From positions 2,666,001 to 2,730,000 of the forward strand of contig OZ252297.1 of NCBI GenBank assembly GCA_965250275.1: 64,000 nucleotides of DNA, read 5' to 3'. Positions 44,100 to 52,667 of the stretch are shown here, in pieces. Every line of letters starts with the position of its first letter. Position 1 is the first letter of the stretch. Position numbers and translations under genes: made by a program. The notes under the pieces were generated by a model that was given only the letters and a program-made list of their open reading frames with translations, searched no databases and was not told where the DNA came from. This DNA comes from G965250275 sp965250275 (lineage in GTDB: Bacteria > Pseudomonadota > Alphaproteobacteria > Rhodobacterales > Rhodobacteraceae).

Positions 44100-45187
44100 A
44101 CAATGCGGCGGCGCCCGCCTTGACACGCATCGCGCGCGATCCCGCGCTCACAGGTGACCGTCAGCGCCGCGCGTTGCTGGCGATGGCAGCGCTTGCGGTG
44201 CTTCTGGCCGTGACATCCGTTCTGAGCCTGACTGTCGGCGCTTCGAGCACAAGCCTCTCCGGGGTCTTGGGTCAACTCTTGCGTGGAGAACAAGTCGGCA
44301 CACGCGAGGCTATCATTCTTTTCGACATTCGGATGCCGCGGCTGGCCCTTGGCATTTTCGTGGGCGCCGCGCTCGCGGTTTCTGGCGCGATCCTGCAGGG
44401 GCTGTTTCGCAACCCGCTGGCCGATCCGGGCCTCGTCGGGGTCAGCGCCGGTGCTGGTTTGGGCGCAATCACAGCGATTGTTCTGGGGGGCGTTTTGCCG
44501 TTGGCGCTGCAAGAGACGCTGAGTTTCTATCTCGTGCCTGTGGCCGCGTTCATAGGCGGCTGGCTGACCACGCTTGTGCTCTATCGAATTGCAACAAGCC
44601 AGGGCCGAACGTCGGTCGCAGTGATGTTGCTGGGCGGCATTGCGCTTGGCGCGTTGGCGGGGGCTGTGTCCGGGGTGTTGATCTACATGGCCGATGACGC
44701 ACAACTGCGCGACCTGACATTCTGGGGCCTCGGTTCGCTTGCGGGCGCCACGTGGGACAAGGTTCTGATCACAGGCGCGCTGATTGCGCTGGCCCTTGCC
44801 GCGACGCCTTTCCTGGCCAGAGCGCTCAACGCTCTGGCGCTGGGAGAAGCGCCCGCGGCTCATTTGGGCATTCCCGTACAGCGCATGAAAAACGTCTCTA
44901 TCCTGACTGTAGCTGTCGCCGTTGGATCCGCCGTTGCCGTCTCCGGCGGCATTGGCTTTGTCGGTATTGTCGTGCCACATCTTCTTCGGATTACAACCGG
45001 CCCCGACCATCGCTACCTTTTGCCCAATGCAGCCCTTCTGGGAGCAACCCTGCTGGTCACGGCCGATATGATTTCGCGCACCGTTGTTGCGCCTGCGGAA
45101 TTGCCCATCGGGATCGTCACGGCCACACTCGGCGGGCCCTTCTTCATCTGGATTCTGGTGCGCAATCGCGGCCTCTTGGACTTGTGA
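44096..45187 (+). CDS. hmuU: Haem ABC transporter permease
   Basis: 363 residues of the FecCD permease family, with about ten membrane segments. The RMPRLALGIFVGAALAVSGAILQGLFRNPLADPGLVGVSAGAGLGAI block (about 78-123) is the family core, and VVPHLLRITTGPDHRYLLPNAALLGATLLVTADMISR (about 292-328) is near the C-terminus. It forms the inner-membrane channel with the HmuV ATPase. It starts inside the hmuT stop (ATGA), and hmuV begins 8 bases after its end. Confidence 0.93.
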   Translation: MNNAAAPALTRIARDPALTGDRQRRALLAMAALAVLLAVTSVLSLTVGASSTSLSGVLGQLLRGEQVGTREAIILFDIRMPRLALGIFVGAALAVSGAILQGLFRNPLADPGLVGVSAGAGLGAITAIVLGGVLPLALQETLSFYLVPVAAFIGGWLTTLVLYRIATSQGRTSVAVMLLGGIALGALAGAVSGVLIYMADDAQLRDLTFWGLGSLAGATWDKVLITGALIALALAATPFLARALNALALGEAPAAHLGIPVQRMKNVSILTVAVAVGSAVAVSGGIGFVGIVVPHLLRITTGPDHRYLLPNAALLGATLLVTADMISRTVVAPAELPIGIVTATLGGPFFIWILVRNRGLLDL

Positions 45188-45194
45188 GGTGCAG

Positions 45195-45980
45195 ATGTTG
45201 GAGGCAACGCACATTGAAGTGTCGCTGGGGCGCAACCCGGTGTTACGGGGCGTTTCGTTGACCGCGTTGCCCGGTCAGATCACCGCAATTGTCGGACCCA
45301 ACGGGTCAGGCAAAACCACCCTGTTGCGCGCGATCACGCAAGATCTTTCCTATCGGGGCCGTGTCCTGCTTGACGATGATGACATCGCGGCGATGCCGGG
45401 ATGGGAACTGGCCGCACGTCGCGGTGTGCTGCCGCAGGCCAGCCGGATCGCCTTCCCGTTCACGGTTCTGGAAATCGTTCGACTGGGACTGTCATCGGGT
45501 GCGAAGCCTGCGCCGCAAGGCCGCGCCTCTGATGCGCTGAGCCGTGTCGGACTCGCGGGTTTCGAAGGCCGCTTTTATCAGGAACTGTCCGGCGGTGAGC
45601 AGCAAAGGGTTCAGCTGGCGCGTGTTCTGGGCCAGGTTTGGGATCCGGTGGGTCCCGAGGGTCCGCGATGGCTGTTCCTGGACGAGCCGGTTTCGAGCCT
45701 CGACATTGGCCATCAACTTGAGGTCATGGATCTGATGGCCAACTACGCCGCCGCAGGTGGCGGTGTCGTTGCGGTCATGCACGATCTGAATCTGACGGCG
45801 ATGTACGCCGATCACATAGCGCTGCTGCAAGACGGGGTCTGTCTGGCCGCCGGAGCGCCAGAAGCCGTGCTGACGGATGCCACGCTCAGCCAAGCCTATG
45901 GATGTGCTTTGCGCGTCAATGCCGCCCCGGCGGCACCTGCAACTTTCTTGCTTCCCCACATGGCCCGCCGCGCGGGCTGA
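45195..45980 (+). CDS. hmuV: Haem ABC transporter ATP-binding protein
   Basis: 261-residue ABC ATPase. Walker A GPNGSGKTT (about 33-41), Q-loop around VLPQASRIAF, signature LSGGEQQRVQLARVL (about 131-145) and Walker B RWLFLDEPVSSLDIGHQ (about 158-174) are present. ATG 45195 has GAGG 7 bases upstream; the open frame starting earlier lies inside hmuU. It powers haem import by HmuTU. A small monooxygenase gene follows after 20 bases, likely in the same operon. Confidence 0.93.
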   Translation: MLEATHIEVSLGRNPVLRGVSLTALPGQITAIVGPNGSGKTTLLRAITQDLSYRGRVLLDDDDIAAMPGWELAARRGVLPQASRIAFPFTVLEIVRLGLSSGAKPAPQGRASDALSRVGLAGFEGRFYQELSGGEQQRVQLARVLGQVWDPVGPEGPRWLFLDEPVSSLDIGHQLEVMDLMANYAAAGGGVVAVMHDLNLTAMYADHIALLQDGVCLAAGAPEAVLTDATLSQAYGCALRVNAAPAAPATFLLPHMARRAG

Positions 45981-46000
45981 TCAACAAAGGAGATCTCAAC

Positions 46001-46327
46001 ATGTATCTTGCAATGAACCGATTCACCGTACGCCCCGAGAATGCCGACGCGTTCGAGGCTATGTGGCTGGGTCGCGACAGCCATCTGAATGAAATGGATG
46101 GTTTCGTGGACTTCCACATGCTCAAAGGAAATGAACGCGAGGATGGCACCATTCTCTACGCGTCACACACCGTTTGGACGGACGAGGCCGCATTCACGGC
46201 GTGGACAAGATCCGAACAGTTCCGCAAGGCGCATGCCAATGCGGGCAATACCCGCAAGCTGCACGAAGGCCACCCGAACTTCGAAGGTTTCTCAGCCATT
46301 CAACGGATTGCCAGGGCTGACGCCTGA
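46001..46327 (+). CDS. Antibiotic-biosynthesis-monooxygenase-fold protein, candidate haem monooxygenase
   Basis: 108 residues with the ferredoxin-like ABM fold: MYLAMNRFTVRPENADAFEAMW (1-22) and DGFVDFHMLKG (about 34-44), YASHTVWTDEAAFTAWTRSEQFRKAHAN (about 53-80). This fold includes the IsdG/HmoA haem-degrading enzymes, and the position right after hmuTUV supports a role in haem handling. AAAGGAG lies 11 bases before ATG. It is 20 bases after hmuV. A terminator-type hairpin follows on the opposite strand. Haem oxygenase activity is inference from context and fold. Confidence 0.75.
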   Translation: MYLAMNRFTVRPENADAFEAMWLGRDSHLNEMDGFVDFHMLKGNEREDGTILYASHTVWTDEAAFTAWTRSEQFRKAHANAGNTRKLHEGHPNFEGFSAIQRIARADA

Positions 46328-46335
46328 TCCCAAAA

Positions 46336-46368
46336 GGAAAAAGACTGCCGCGACCGAGGGGACGCGGC
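46336..46368 (-). terminator. Terminator of the hmuR transcript
   Basis: On the minus strand GCCGCG (46368-46363) pairs with CGCGGC (46352-46347), followed by AGTCTTTTTCC. It lies 31 bases after the hmuR stop and may also slow plus-strand transcripts from the monooxygenase gene. Confidence 0.6.
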
Positions 46369-46399
46369 GGCCTTCTGCCACAGGCAGGCTGCTCGACGT

Positions 46400-48403
46400 T
46401 CAGAACACAAAAGTGGCAGTGACCTCAACCGTGCGACCGGGTTGCGCAAGGCCGTTCGGGTAGATGGTGTAGTTTTCGTCAAACACGTTATCGACACCGA
46501 CCTGGAACCGTCCGCCTGCGAACGGCCCTCTGTCCGGTGTATAGGTGGCGTAAAGATCGAAGACCTCGAAGCTGTCCGCAACCGGACTCCCTGCTGGAAC
46601 ACGGTCTTGCTCAGCTGCAAAGACCGCACGTGCCCCAAAGAGCCATTCGTCGGTTGGGCGAATGCCACCATCCAGCGTCAAACGGTCCTGTGGAATTGAC
46701 CCGAGTGGTTGGCCATTGTCTTCGTCCCCGCGCGCGATGCCCAGCCCGCTGCGGACAAACCAGAACCCGGTGTCGTAAGCCAGTTCCGCCTCGAAACCCC
46801 AGAGCTTGGCGTCAACGTTGCTGCTGGTTGTGGTTCCACCAAAGATATCGACGACCTGATCAATGAAGTTGTCCACATCCGCATGATAAGCATTGACGGC
46901 AAAGTACAGCTGATCGCTGTCGCGGAAGGCGCCCACGCGGTCAAAGCGCGCCCCGATTTCGATCTGTAACGATTCTTCGGGCTGCAAGTTCGGGTTCGGC
47001 ACAAAGAAGTTGTTCGGGAACACAAACGGGACGCCAGCAAAATGCAGACCGTCGTTGTAGAGTTCGGTCAGCGATGGCGCACGGAAGGCCTGTGCAACAT
47101 TCCCGTAGATCTGCCATGCGTCGGTTGGGCGATAGCTGATCCCGATCCGGGGAGACAGGAAGTCGTCGCTGACAGAGGCCAGGGTGGGATCGTTGGGATC
47201 CCGCTCGTAGAGGTCGTAGCGCAGACCCGCGATCAGATCGACCTTTGGCGCCACCTCAAATGTCGCCTCGGCGAACACCCCTGTGGTCGTCGCGTCCGCG
47301 CTTGGGAACGACTGTCTCGCGGCGCCATCGCGGGTCCCTTCCTGGCTGTCACGGAACGATTCCACCCCATAGACGACCGTGACGGGCACCCCAACATTGA
47401 AGCGCGAACGGTTGACGACCTCCAGGCCATAGGTGTCGTAGGTGGTTTCATCGATGCGTGGTGTGTCTGGCGGCAAACGTGATTCATGGATGTCCAGTCT
47501 CGTCGCGTAGAAGAGCACGGACAGATCAAGCACATCGGAGCCCGTGGGTGCATATTCCCACCCGAGCCTGAAGTTCTGAACTTCCGCTTCGCGATCGACA
47601 ACCGGGTTGGTTGGCGAATTGTTGCTGTTCGAATTCGCAGGAACGTCTGCACTGTCCTTGTAGAGCGAATAGCTGAATTCGATCCGGCTGTCCTCGCTCG
47701 GCTCATATCCCAGCTTCACAAGCCCGTTTTGCGTATCGATTTCCGAGAACGGGATGATTGAACCACCACCGGCTTCCAGATCGCTGGTGATCTGGCGCCC
47801 AGCTGCAGCGACCAAAAAGTCGACATCGCCGTAATCGCCATAGACCGCGCCGGATGCGTTGTACTGTTCGCCGTTCGAACTGTATCCCAGCGTGAAGCGC
47901 GACCCTAGCTGTTGGCCCGGCTCCAGCAGGTCCGCCGCGTCGCGCGTCTCAACCGAGATGACACCGCCCAGAGCGCCGGAGCCATAGAGGGTGGAGCCAC
48001 CGCCGCGCACGACTTCGACACGCTGAATCAGGTCCGGGTCAAAGAAAAAACGCCCGCGATGCGCTTGTCCAAAATTGAGCCGGCCGCCATCGAAGCGCAG
48101 CACAACCTGCTCGTCGGTGAAGCCGCGAATGTTGGGCTCTTGCGAGATGCCCCGCGGCCCGCCACTGATGCTGAGGCCCGGCACGTCGCCGATAAGCTCC
48201 TGCAAATCGCCAGCCTGTTTGCTGTCCAGTTCCTCCTGATCGACGATCGTCGCGGTGACGGGCGTGTTGAGCAACTCCCGGTCGTCGCGAAAAGCAGAGC
48301 CCAGCAGAATGGGATCAAGCACAAAGCTGTCGTCCTGAGCCTGCGCGGCAGCGGCACTGACGGCCACAAGTGCAGTGGTGATAAGTAAAAGGTCGCGACG
48401 CAT
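46400..48403 (-). CDS. hmuR: TonB-dependent haem receptor
   Basis: 667-residue outer-membrane receptor. A signal peptide (about 1-22, ending AAQAQ) and a plug domain (about 40-150, with VPGLSISGGPRGISQEPNIRGF and VEVVRGGGSTLYGSGALGG) precede a 22-strand barrel ending in Phe (VEVTATFVF). The FRAP box lies in AQAFRAPSLTELY (about 436-448) and an NPNL box shortly after (about 467-470), both typical of haem/haemoglobin receptors such as HmuR, HemR and HasR. It is transcribed alone, downstream of tonB on the same strand; a palindrome overlaps its presumed promoter. It binds haem at the surface and passes it to the periplasm with TonB energy. Confidence 0.92.
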   Translation of the reverse strand: MRRDLLLITTALVAVSAAAAQAQDDSFVLDPILLGSAFRDDRELLNTPVTATIVDQEELDSKQAGDLQELIGDVPGLSISGGPRGISQEPNIRGFTDEQVVLRFDGGRLNFGQAHRGRFFFDPDLIQRVEVVRGGGSTLYGSGALGGVISVETRDAADLLEPGQQLGSRFTLGYSSNGEQYNASGAVYGDYGDVDFLVAAAGRQITSDLEAGGGSIIPFSEIDTQNGLVKLGYEPSEDSRIEFSYSLYKDSADVPANSNSNNSPTNPVVDREAEVQNFRLGWEYAPTGSDVLDLSVLFYATRLDIHESRLPPDTPRIDETTYDTYGLEVVNRSRFNVGVPVTVVYGVESFRDSQEGTRDGAARQSFPSADATTTGVFAEATFEVAPKVDLIAGLRYDLYERDPNDPTLASVSDDFLSPRIGISYRPTDAWQIYGNVAQAFRAPSLTELYNDGLHFAGVPFVFPNNFFVPNPNLQPEESLQIEIGARFDRVGAFRDSDQLYFAVNAYHADVDNFIDQVVDIFGGTTTSSNVDAKLWGFEAELAYDTGFWFVRSGLGIARGDEDNGQPLGSIPQDRLTLDGGIRPTDEWLFGARAVFAAEQDRVPAGSPVADSFEVFDLYATYTPDRGPFAGGRFQVGVDNVFDENYTIYPNGLAQPGRTVEVTATFVF

Positions 48404-48477
48404 GTTTTCCCCATTCTAGCTTGCTGACTGTTCGCAGGCCTGCCGGAAAGAGGTGGGACGCATACTTACAAGCTGCC

Positions 48478-48492
48478 TAGTAAACCTTACTA
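48478..48492. promoter_or_regulatory. Palindrome TAGTAA-N3-TTACTA in the hmuR promoter
   Basis: A perfect inverted repeat with 6-base arms at 48478-48492. On the minus strand a TTGACA box lies at 48503-48498, just upstream of it. The palindrome therefore sits in the -35/-10 spacer, a good place for a repressor (probably iron- or haem-responsive). Confidence 0.45.
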
Positions 48493-48531
48493 TTATTGTC
48501 AAGAAAGACTGGTCCGAATTGACAAACTGTC

Positions 48532-49530
48532 TCAGCGACCACGAACCGATACGTTGAACTGGCGTTGAGCACCGGCCGGAGGGGCGGGAAAAGGCGCAGC
48601 CCGTTGAATATGGGCAATGGCCAGTTTGTCGAACTCGGGGTTCCCGGATGAGCGCGCCACGGATACGGCTGCCAGCGCGCCGTTGCTGGCAACCTTGAAG
48701 GTAATCACCGCCGTTCCGTTGAACCGGCTGTTTGGGCGTCGCACTCTGCTGAGATGCCGATTGACGCGCTGCGGGTACTGCGCAACAGCGCGCCCGTCGC
48801 TGGCAGCTTGCCCCGAGGTGCCCTGTTGGCTTTGGACTGCGTTGCCAGACGCTTGCCCATTTCTTTGCCCGGCCCGCGCAGATTGGTCTGCATCCCCGGG
48901 CGCCGCAGCCCTTTGCGCTTGAGGCGCGGGGTCGGGACGGGTTTGCGTTTCGGCGGGAGTTCTGCGCGCACGGGGCCGCGGCGTGTCTTCGTCGGGGGTC
49001 TGAACATCCGGCGGCGCAATGGCCACAATCTGTTCGACCGGTGGAGATGATGTCGGCGTTGGGGGTGTCGGTGCGGTTGTCCCAATAGCGGCAGACGCCG
49101 TGGAGGTTGGGCGATCAGCGGGCAGTACCTGTGCTGTATTCGGTGAAATCGACCGCGCCACACCAGACGCGACGGATGACGATTTCAGTCCCTCGACCTG
49201 CTGCGCCACCGGTACATCACGAGATGCTGTTTGCGTAGGGACAACAGAGGGAGCGGCGGACGTGTTTTGCACCTCTGGGCTTTTGCTGGGAGCTGGCACC
49301 TCGGCAACAGGCGGCGCGATCTCAACGGGCTCGGCAGGACGCGGGGTTGTTGTTGCCGCCACCGATCCGGCAACAGCGTCCTCGAAACTGTTGCCGATCA
49401 TGGCGATCTGAGCGGGTCCGCCCACCAGCGTCGTCGGAGCATCAGGTTTCATCGCGATCAGACCGGAACCATGCACCGTGAGCGACGCCACCCCTGCAAG
49501 CCCTGCAGCCAAGATCACACGCTGTTTCAC
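48532..49530 (-). CDS. tonB: TonB family energy transducer
   Basis: 332 residues. An N-terminal signal anchor (about 5-25) is followed by a very long Pro/Ala/Thr/Ser-rich periplasmic spacer (about 60-240) and a C-terminal TonB domain (about 250-332) with YPQRVNRHLSRVRRPNSRFNGTAVITFKVASNGALAAVSVARSSGNPEFDKLAIAHI. It links the ExbBD motor to HmuR. Its ATG overlaps the upstream exbD stop (ATGA). The spacer is longer than in E. coli TonB and does not show a clear X-Pro repeat. Dedicated to this locus by position. Confidence 0.9.
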   Translation of the reverse strand: MKQRVILAAGLAGVASLTVHGSGLIAMKPDAPTTLVGGPAQIAMIGNSFEDAVAGSVAATTTPRPAEPVEIAPPVAEVPAPSKSPEVQNTSAAPSVVPTQTASRDVPVAQQVEGLKSSSVASGVARSISPNTAQVLPADRPTSTASAAIGTTAPTPPTPTSSPPVEQIVAIAPPDVQTPDEDTPRPRARRTPAETQTRPDPAPQAQRAAAPGDADQSARAGQRNGQASGNAVQSQQGTSGQAASDGRAVAQYPQRVNRHLSRVRRPNSRFNGTAVITFKVASNGALAAVSVARSSGNPEFDKLAIAHIQRAAPFPAPPAGAQRQFNVSVRGR

Positions 49531-49922
49531 TGCAATCCCCGTTCGGTGACCAGCCAGATCTCTGCGGCGCCGGACCGTCGCAACGCACCGGCGATCGCCA
49601 CCAGGTCCTGGGCTGGCAGGTCTCGATCCGGAACCAAGCGCAGCGCGACGGACTCTCCTTCCTCGGATAGGCGCGAAGCCAGGTAGGCTTCGGAGGTGAT
49701 TTCCGCACCACGGTAAACCAGTGTTCCATCAGCACGGATGACAGCCGCATCCGGAGGAGCGCGCCCATCCAACTCTGCGGCTCTCACCAGTGAGACATCG
49801 CGGTCCAATGGCGGTGCGATGGCGGCGGCCACGAGGAAGAACACCAACATCAAGAACACGATGTTGATCAGGGCAATCATAGGCTCGGAGCGGCGGCGCC
49901 GAGAAACAGGAGCGAGCGCCAC
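49527..49922 (-). CDS. exbD: ExbD/TolR family biopolymer transport protein, copy 2
   Basis: 131 residues: one N-terminal membrane helix (about 15-36, MIALINIVFLMLVFFLVAAA) and a periplasmic domain. In typical ExbD the helix has a conserved Asp (E. coli Asp25); here the corresponding region reads ALINIVFLML with Asn replacing Asp. That Asp is essential for proton-driven function in E. coli, so this copy may be a non-conducting partner. The sibling exbD lies 4 bases upstream. The stop overlaps the tonB ATG by 4 bases. Operon secreted protein-exbB-exbD-exbD-tonB. Confidence 0.82.
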   Translation of the reverse strand: MALAPVSRRRRSEPMIALINIVFLMLVFFLVAAAIAPPLDRDVSLVRAAELDGRAPPDAAVIRADGTLVYRGAEITSEAYLASRLSEEGESVALRLVPDRDLPAQDLVAIAGALRRSGAAEIWLVTERGLQ

Positions 49923-49926
49923 CGCC

Positions 49927-50307
49927 CTACTCCAATACGCTGACAGCGATGTTGGGCGTCCCGCGGAGCACAGCCAGAAGGTCCACGAGTTGCTGCGATG
50001 TTACAGCGGGGTCCAGCGTGATCAGCAGGGTTTGCGTCTCGTCGGGTGCCTCGCGGACGGACAGCCGGTCGACCAGCGCGTCAACCGTGATGGCTTCACC
50101 ATTCAGCATCAGCGCCTCCGGTCTCAGTTGCAAAAACAGCGGCGCGACGTCCGTACCGGCCCCTCCGCATGCATTCATCAGAGGAACCTCTCCGAACCGC
50201 GTGAAGGTAGAGCTGAGCATGAAAAACAGCAGCAAAAGGAAGATGATATCGATCAACGATGTCAGCGCTACAGGACGCGGGCGCCACGGGGCGCGCTTAG
50301 CCAGCAT
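49927..50307 (-). CDS. exbD: ExbD/TolR family biopolymer transport protein, copy 1
   Basis: 126 residues with one membrane helix (about 15-36, VALTSLIDIIFLLLLFFMLSSTF) carrying the conserved proton-relay Asp in SLIDIIF, then a periplasmic beta/alpha domain. This is the ordinary ExbD form, in contrast to the neighbour that has Asn at this place. Its ATG lies inside the end of exbB (11-base overlap), so exbB and exbD are coupled. It forms the proton channel with ExbB that energises TonB. Confidence 0.88.
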   Translation of the reverse strand: MLAKRAPWRPRPVALTSLIDIIFLLLLFFMLSSTFTRFGEVPLMNACGGAGTDVAPLFLQLRPEALMLNGEAITVDALVDRLSVREAPDETQTLLITLDPAVTSQQLVDLLAVLRGTPNIAVSVLE

Positions 50308-50974
50308 GCGCGAACGCCCCGGCGGTGCTCACCTGCTCCGCCTTATCTGTTTGAGCGCTCCGGACCGGATGGAAGAGAGATTCCAGAGCCAGATCGGCCT
50401 TGGCACGCTCTCGCGCGGCGCGGCTTTCGAAGAAGGTCAGGGCCAGCGTGGTCGGCATGGCAACCGCCAACCCCGCCGCCGTGGTCAGAAGTGCGACCCA
50501 AATCCCTCCGGCCAGCACGGATGGATCAACCGCATCGCCCGCCGCCTGCAATGCCCGGAACGCGTCAATCATCCCGATGACGGTGCCGAACAAACCCAGC
50601 AACGGCGCAACCTGAGCAATGCTGTCAAACAATCTGAACCCGCGCGTCACTTGTGCGAGCCGGTCCTCGGTCATGGCAATCAGACGCGCCTTGAGGTTGG
50701 CATCGCCTTGCAGCGCCATCGCCAAAACCGGCGCGATATGGTTTCGGCTGGCGGCCAGTGCCCTTTCAGCCTCGGCCCGGTTCCCGGCATCTGCCGCGGC
50801 CAGCGCGCGGTCAATTGCGCTGTGGCGCCCCACACCCAGCATCCAGAACTGCCAGAGCTTGAAGAGAATCGCCGCCAGGACCAGCACGGACAACCCGATC
50901 AGAATGGCGATGACGGGCCCACCGAGATCAACAATCGCGGACAACCGGTCTGAAAGATACTGGAATGCGGTCAT
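50297..50974 (-). CDS. exbB: ExbB/MotA/TolQ family proton channel protein
   Basis: 225 residues with three hydrophobic segments (about 19-39, 120-145 and 162-186). The SIAQVAPLLGLFGTVIGMIDAF block (about 119-140) and GGIWVALLTTAAGLAVAMPTTLALTFFESRA (about 155-185) are hallmarks of the MotA/TolQ/ExbB family. ATG 50974 overlaps the stop of the upstream secreted-protein gene (ATGA). It builds the pentameric ring around which ExbD turns. A longer upstream frame is ignored because it lies on top of that gene. Confidence 0.91.
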   Translation of the reverse strand: MTAFQYLSDRLSAIVDLGGPVIAILIGLSVLVLAAILFKLWQFWMLGVGRHSAIDRALAAADAGNRAEAERALAASRNHIAPVLAMALQGDANLKARLIAMTEDRLAQVTRGFRLFDSIAQVAPLLGLFGTVIGMIDAFRALQAAGDAVDPSVLAGGIWVALLTTAAGLAVAMPTTLALTFFESRAARERAKADLALESLFHPVRSAQTDKAEQVSTAGAFAHAG

Positions 50975-51381
50975 CCGATGACCTCGACACCGGTTCGGGT
51001 GGAAAAGCTGAGGCTGCTGGCGCAGTCTGCCACCGGTCCACAGGAAGCCACCCCGTTTATGAGCACCTTTCCAATGCTCGCGCATGACAGGTCAGTCAAA
51101 TCGAACTGTCGCACCCGCGGTGTCCCAGCGGGCAGCGCGCCGAAGTCAAAAAGCGTCAACCGGTCCACCTGGCCAGACGTATCGATGAGGACGATCTCCA
51201 GAGACAGAGTTTCCAGATCGGCGCTCAACTGGTTCTCGGTGATGAAAGTCAATCGACAGGACTGATCGACTGGATCAACCCGATTGAGCTCCATTGCGAT
51301 GCCCGCTTTGGGGTCATCGGCCAACGTCGTTGTTGCCCAAAACACCAGACCGCAAAGGCCCAAACTGGATGTAAGACGCAT
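50971..51381 (-). CDS. Secreted hypothetical protein heading the exbB-exbD-tonB operon
   Basis: 136 residues with a signal peptide (about 1-22, LGLCGLVFWATTTLADD). The mature part is beta-rich with Cys at about 43, 106, 119 and 124 (DQSCRLTF, DLSCASIG, ASCGPVADCASS), likely disulfides. I do not recognise a named family, although similar short proteins seem to sit before exbB in Rhodobacterales haem loci. The open frame extends upstream but only the part after ATG 51381 has a signal peptide and sense. Four-base overlap with exbB supports co-translation; a periplasmic helper of haem uptake is inference. Confidence 0.72.
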   Translation of the reverse strand: MRLTSSLGLCGLVFWATTTLADDPKAGIAMELNRVDPVDQSCRLTFITENQLSADLETLSLEIVLIDTSGQVDRLTLFDFGALPAGTPRVRQFDLTDLSCASIGKVLINGVASCGPVADCASSLSFSTRTGVEVIG

Positions 51382-51573
51382 AAGTGCACTCACCGGTAAA
51401 GAAAGCAGGAGAACTGAGGCTGGCCGGTGTCGGGCTGGCGTATGGGACGGCGGCATTATTCCTACCGCGCGTCTCTTGAACCGGGTACAAAAGATGATAA
51501 AAACTGTCAAGTAATGCGAGGCTCCGGCGTGACCGCCCAACCCAGCTGGAAATTCCTGTGCGGAGCGCGCGTT
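51382..51573. promoter_or_regulatory. Divergent promoter between the exbB operon and hmuS
   Basis: 192 bases between divergent starts. A minus-strand TTGACA lies at 51512-51507 (seen as TGTCAA on plus) followed by AT-rich sequence. The 15-bp palindrome of the hmuR promoter is not repeated here. Confidence 0.4.
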
Positions 51574-52629
51574 ATGACAGCAGCAGACACGATGGCCCCT
51601 TCCAAACCAAGCCCGGCCGACATTCGCGCTGCATTGGGCGAAAACACTGGCCTGCGCGCCAGAGATCTTGCCGGGAAACTCGGCGTTGCCGAAGCTGACC
51701 TGCTCGCGGCCCAGACTGGCACTGGCGTCACTCGCATCGCCGCCCATCCGGATCAGTTGATGCCAGCTGTCTGCAGCTTGGGCGAGGTTATGGCATTGAC
51801 CAGAAATGACAGCGTGGTGCACGAGCGCACGGGCACTTATGACGATTGGCACCCCGGAGATCATGCTGCGATGATTCTGGGGCCCGAGATTGATCTGCGC
51901 ATCTTTCCTTCGCATTGGGTGCATGGATTTGCGGTGCAAAACACAACCGGCAAAGGCCCGGCACGCAGTCTTCAGGTGTTCGACTCCAGCGGGGAAGCGA
52001 TTCACAAGATCTACTCGCGCGACGGCACCAACCTCGACCAATGGGACCGCGTGGTGGCAGACCTGGTCACAGGGGAAACCGCCGACTCCCTGGACCTGAC
52101 CGACCCCAAACCCATCGATGGGCCGCGTACGCGGCCCGAAAAGGCCGAGGAGTTGCGGTCGGCCTGGGCCCGGATGACGGACACACATCAGTTCCTGCGC
52201 CTGGTCTCAAAGATGAAGATGAACCGCCTGGGGGCCTACCGGATTGCGGGCGCGCCTTTTGCCATCCCGCTTGCACCTGACGCTTTGAACTCAGCCTTGA
52301 TCACCTGTGCCGCTGACGCGGTTCCGATCATGTTGTTTGTGGGCAATCGCGGGTGCATCCAGATCCACTCTGGCCGCATTGAAACTCTCAAGGAAATGGG
52401 CCCCTGGCAAAATGTCCTCGATCCCAGGTTCAATTTGCACCTGCGCCTCGACCAAGTTGCAGAGGTCTGGCTGGTCGAGAAACCCACGCGCCGCGGCCCT
52501 GCCCTCAGCATCGAAGCCTTCACCGATCAGGGAGACCTGATCCTGCAACTTTTTGGGTACCGAAAAGAAGGAGAGGAGCAAACCGAAGCATTTGCCACAA
52601 TGACTCAAATGCTGCCAAGGCTGGGGTAA
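51574..52629 (+). CDS. hmuS: Haemin-degrading factor HmuS/HemS
   Basis: 351 residues, cytoplasmic, made of two similar halves as usual for HemS/HmuS/ChuS: first half with HERTGTYDDW (about 87-96) and LRIFPSHWVHGFAVQ (about 110-124), second half with GNRGCIQIHSGRIETLKEMGPWQNVLDPRFNLHLRLDQVAEVWLVEKPT (about 256-304). The family binds haem after import and stores, traffics or degrades it. ATG 51574 gives the normal N-terminus (KPSPADIRAALGENTGLRARDLA); the longer frame reaches into the promoter. Divergent from the secreted protein-exbB operon. Confidence 0.92.
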   Translation: MTAADTMAPSKPSPADIRAALGENTGLRARDLAGKLGVAEADLLAAQTGTGVTRIAAHPDQLMPAVCSLGEVMALTRNDSVVHERTGTYDDWHPGDHAAMILGPEIDLRIFPSHWVHGFAVQNTTGKGPARSLQVFDSSGEAIHKIYSRDGTNLDQWDRVVADLVTGETADSLDLTDPKPIDGPRTRPEKAEELRSAWARMTDTHQFLRLVSKMKMNRLGAYRIAGAPFAIPLAPDALNSALITCAADAVPIMLFVGNRGCIQIHSGRIETLKEMGPWQNVLDPRFNLHLRLDQVAEVWLVEKPTRRGPALSIEAFTDQGDLILQLFGYRKEGEEQTEAFATMTQMLPRLG

Positions 52630-52667
52630 CAGGGATCATCTGACGCGAGCGGGATCAGTCCGAGTGC

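Noticed and set aside
44081..45235. Minus-strand open frame of 384 codons opposite hmuU
   Set aside because: Antisense to a clear FecCD permease; the product is Gln/Arg/His-rich low-quality sequence with no recognisable domain.
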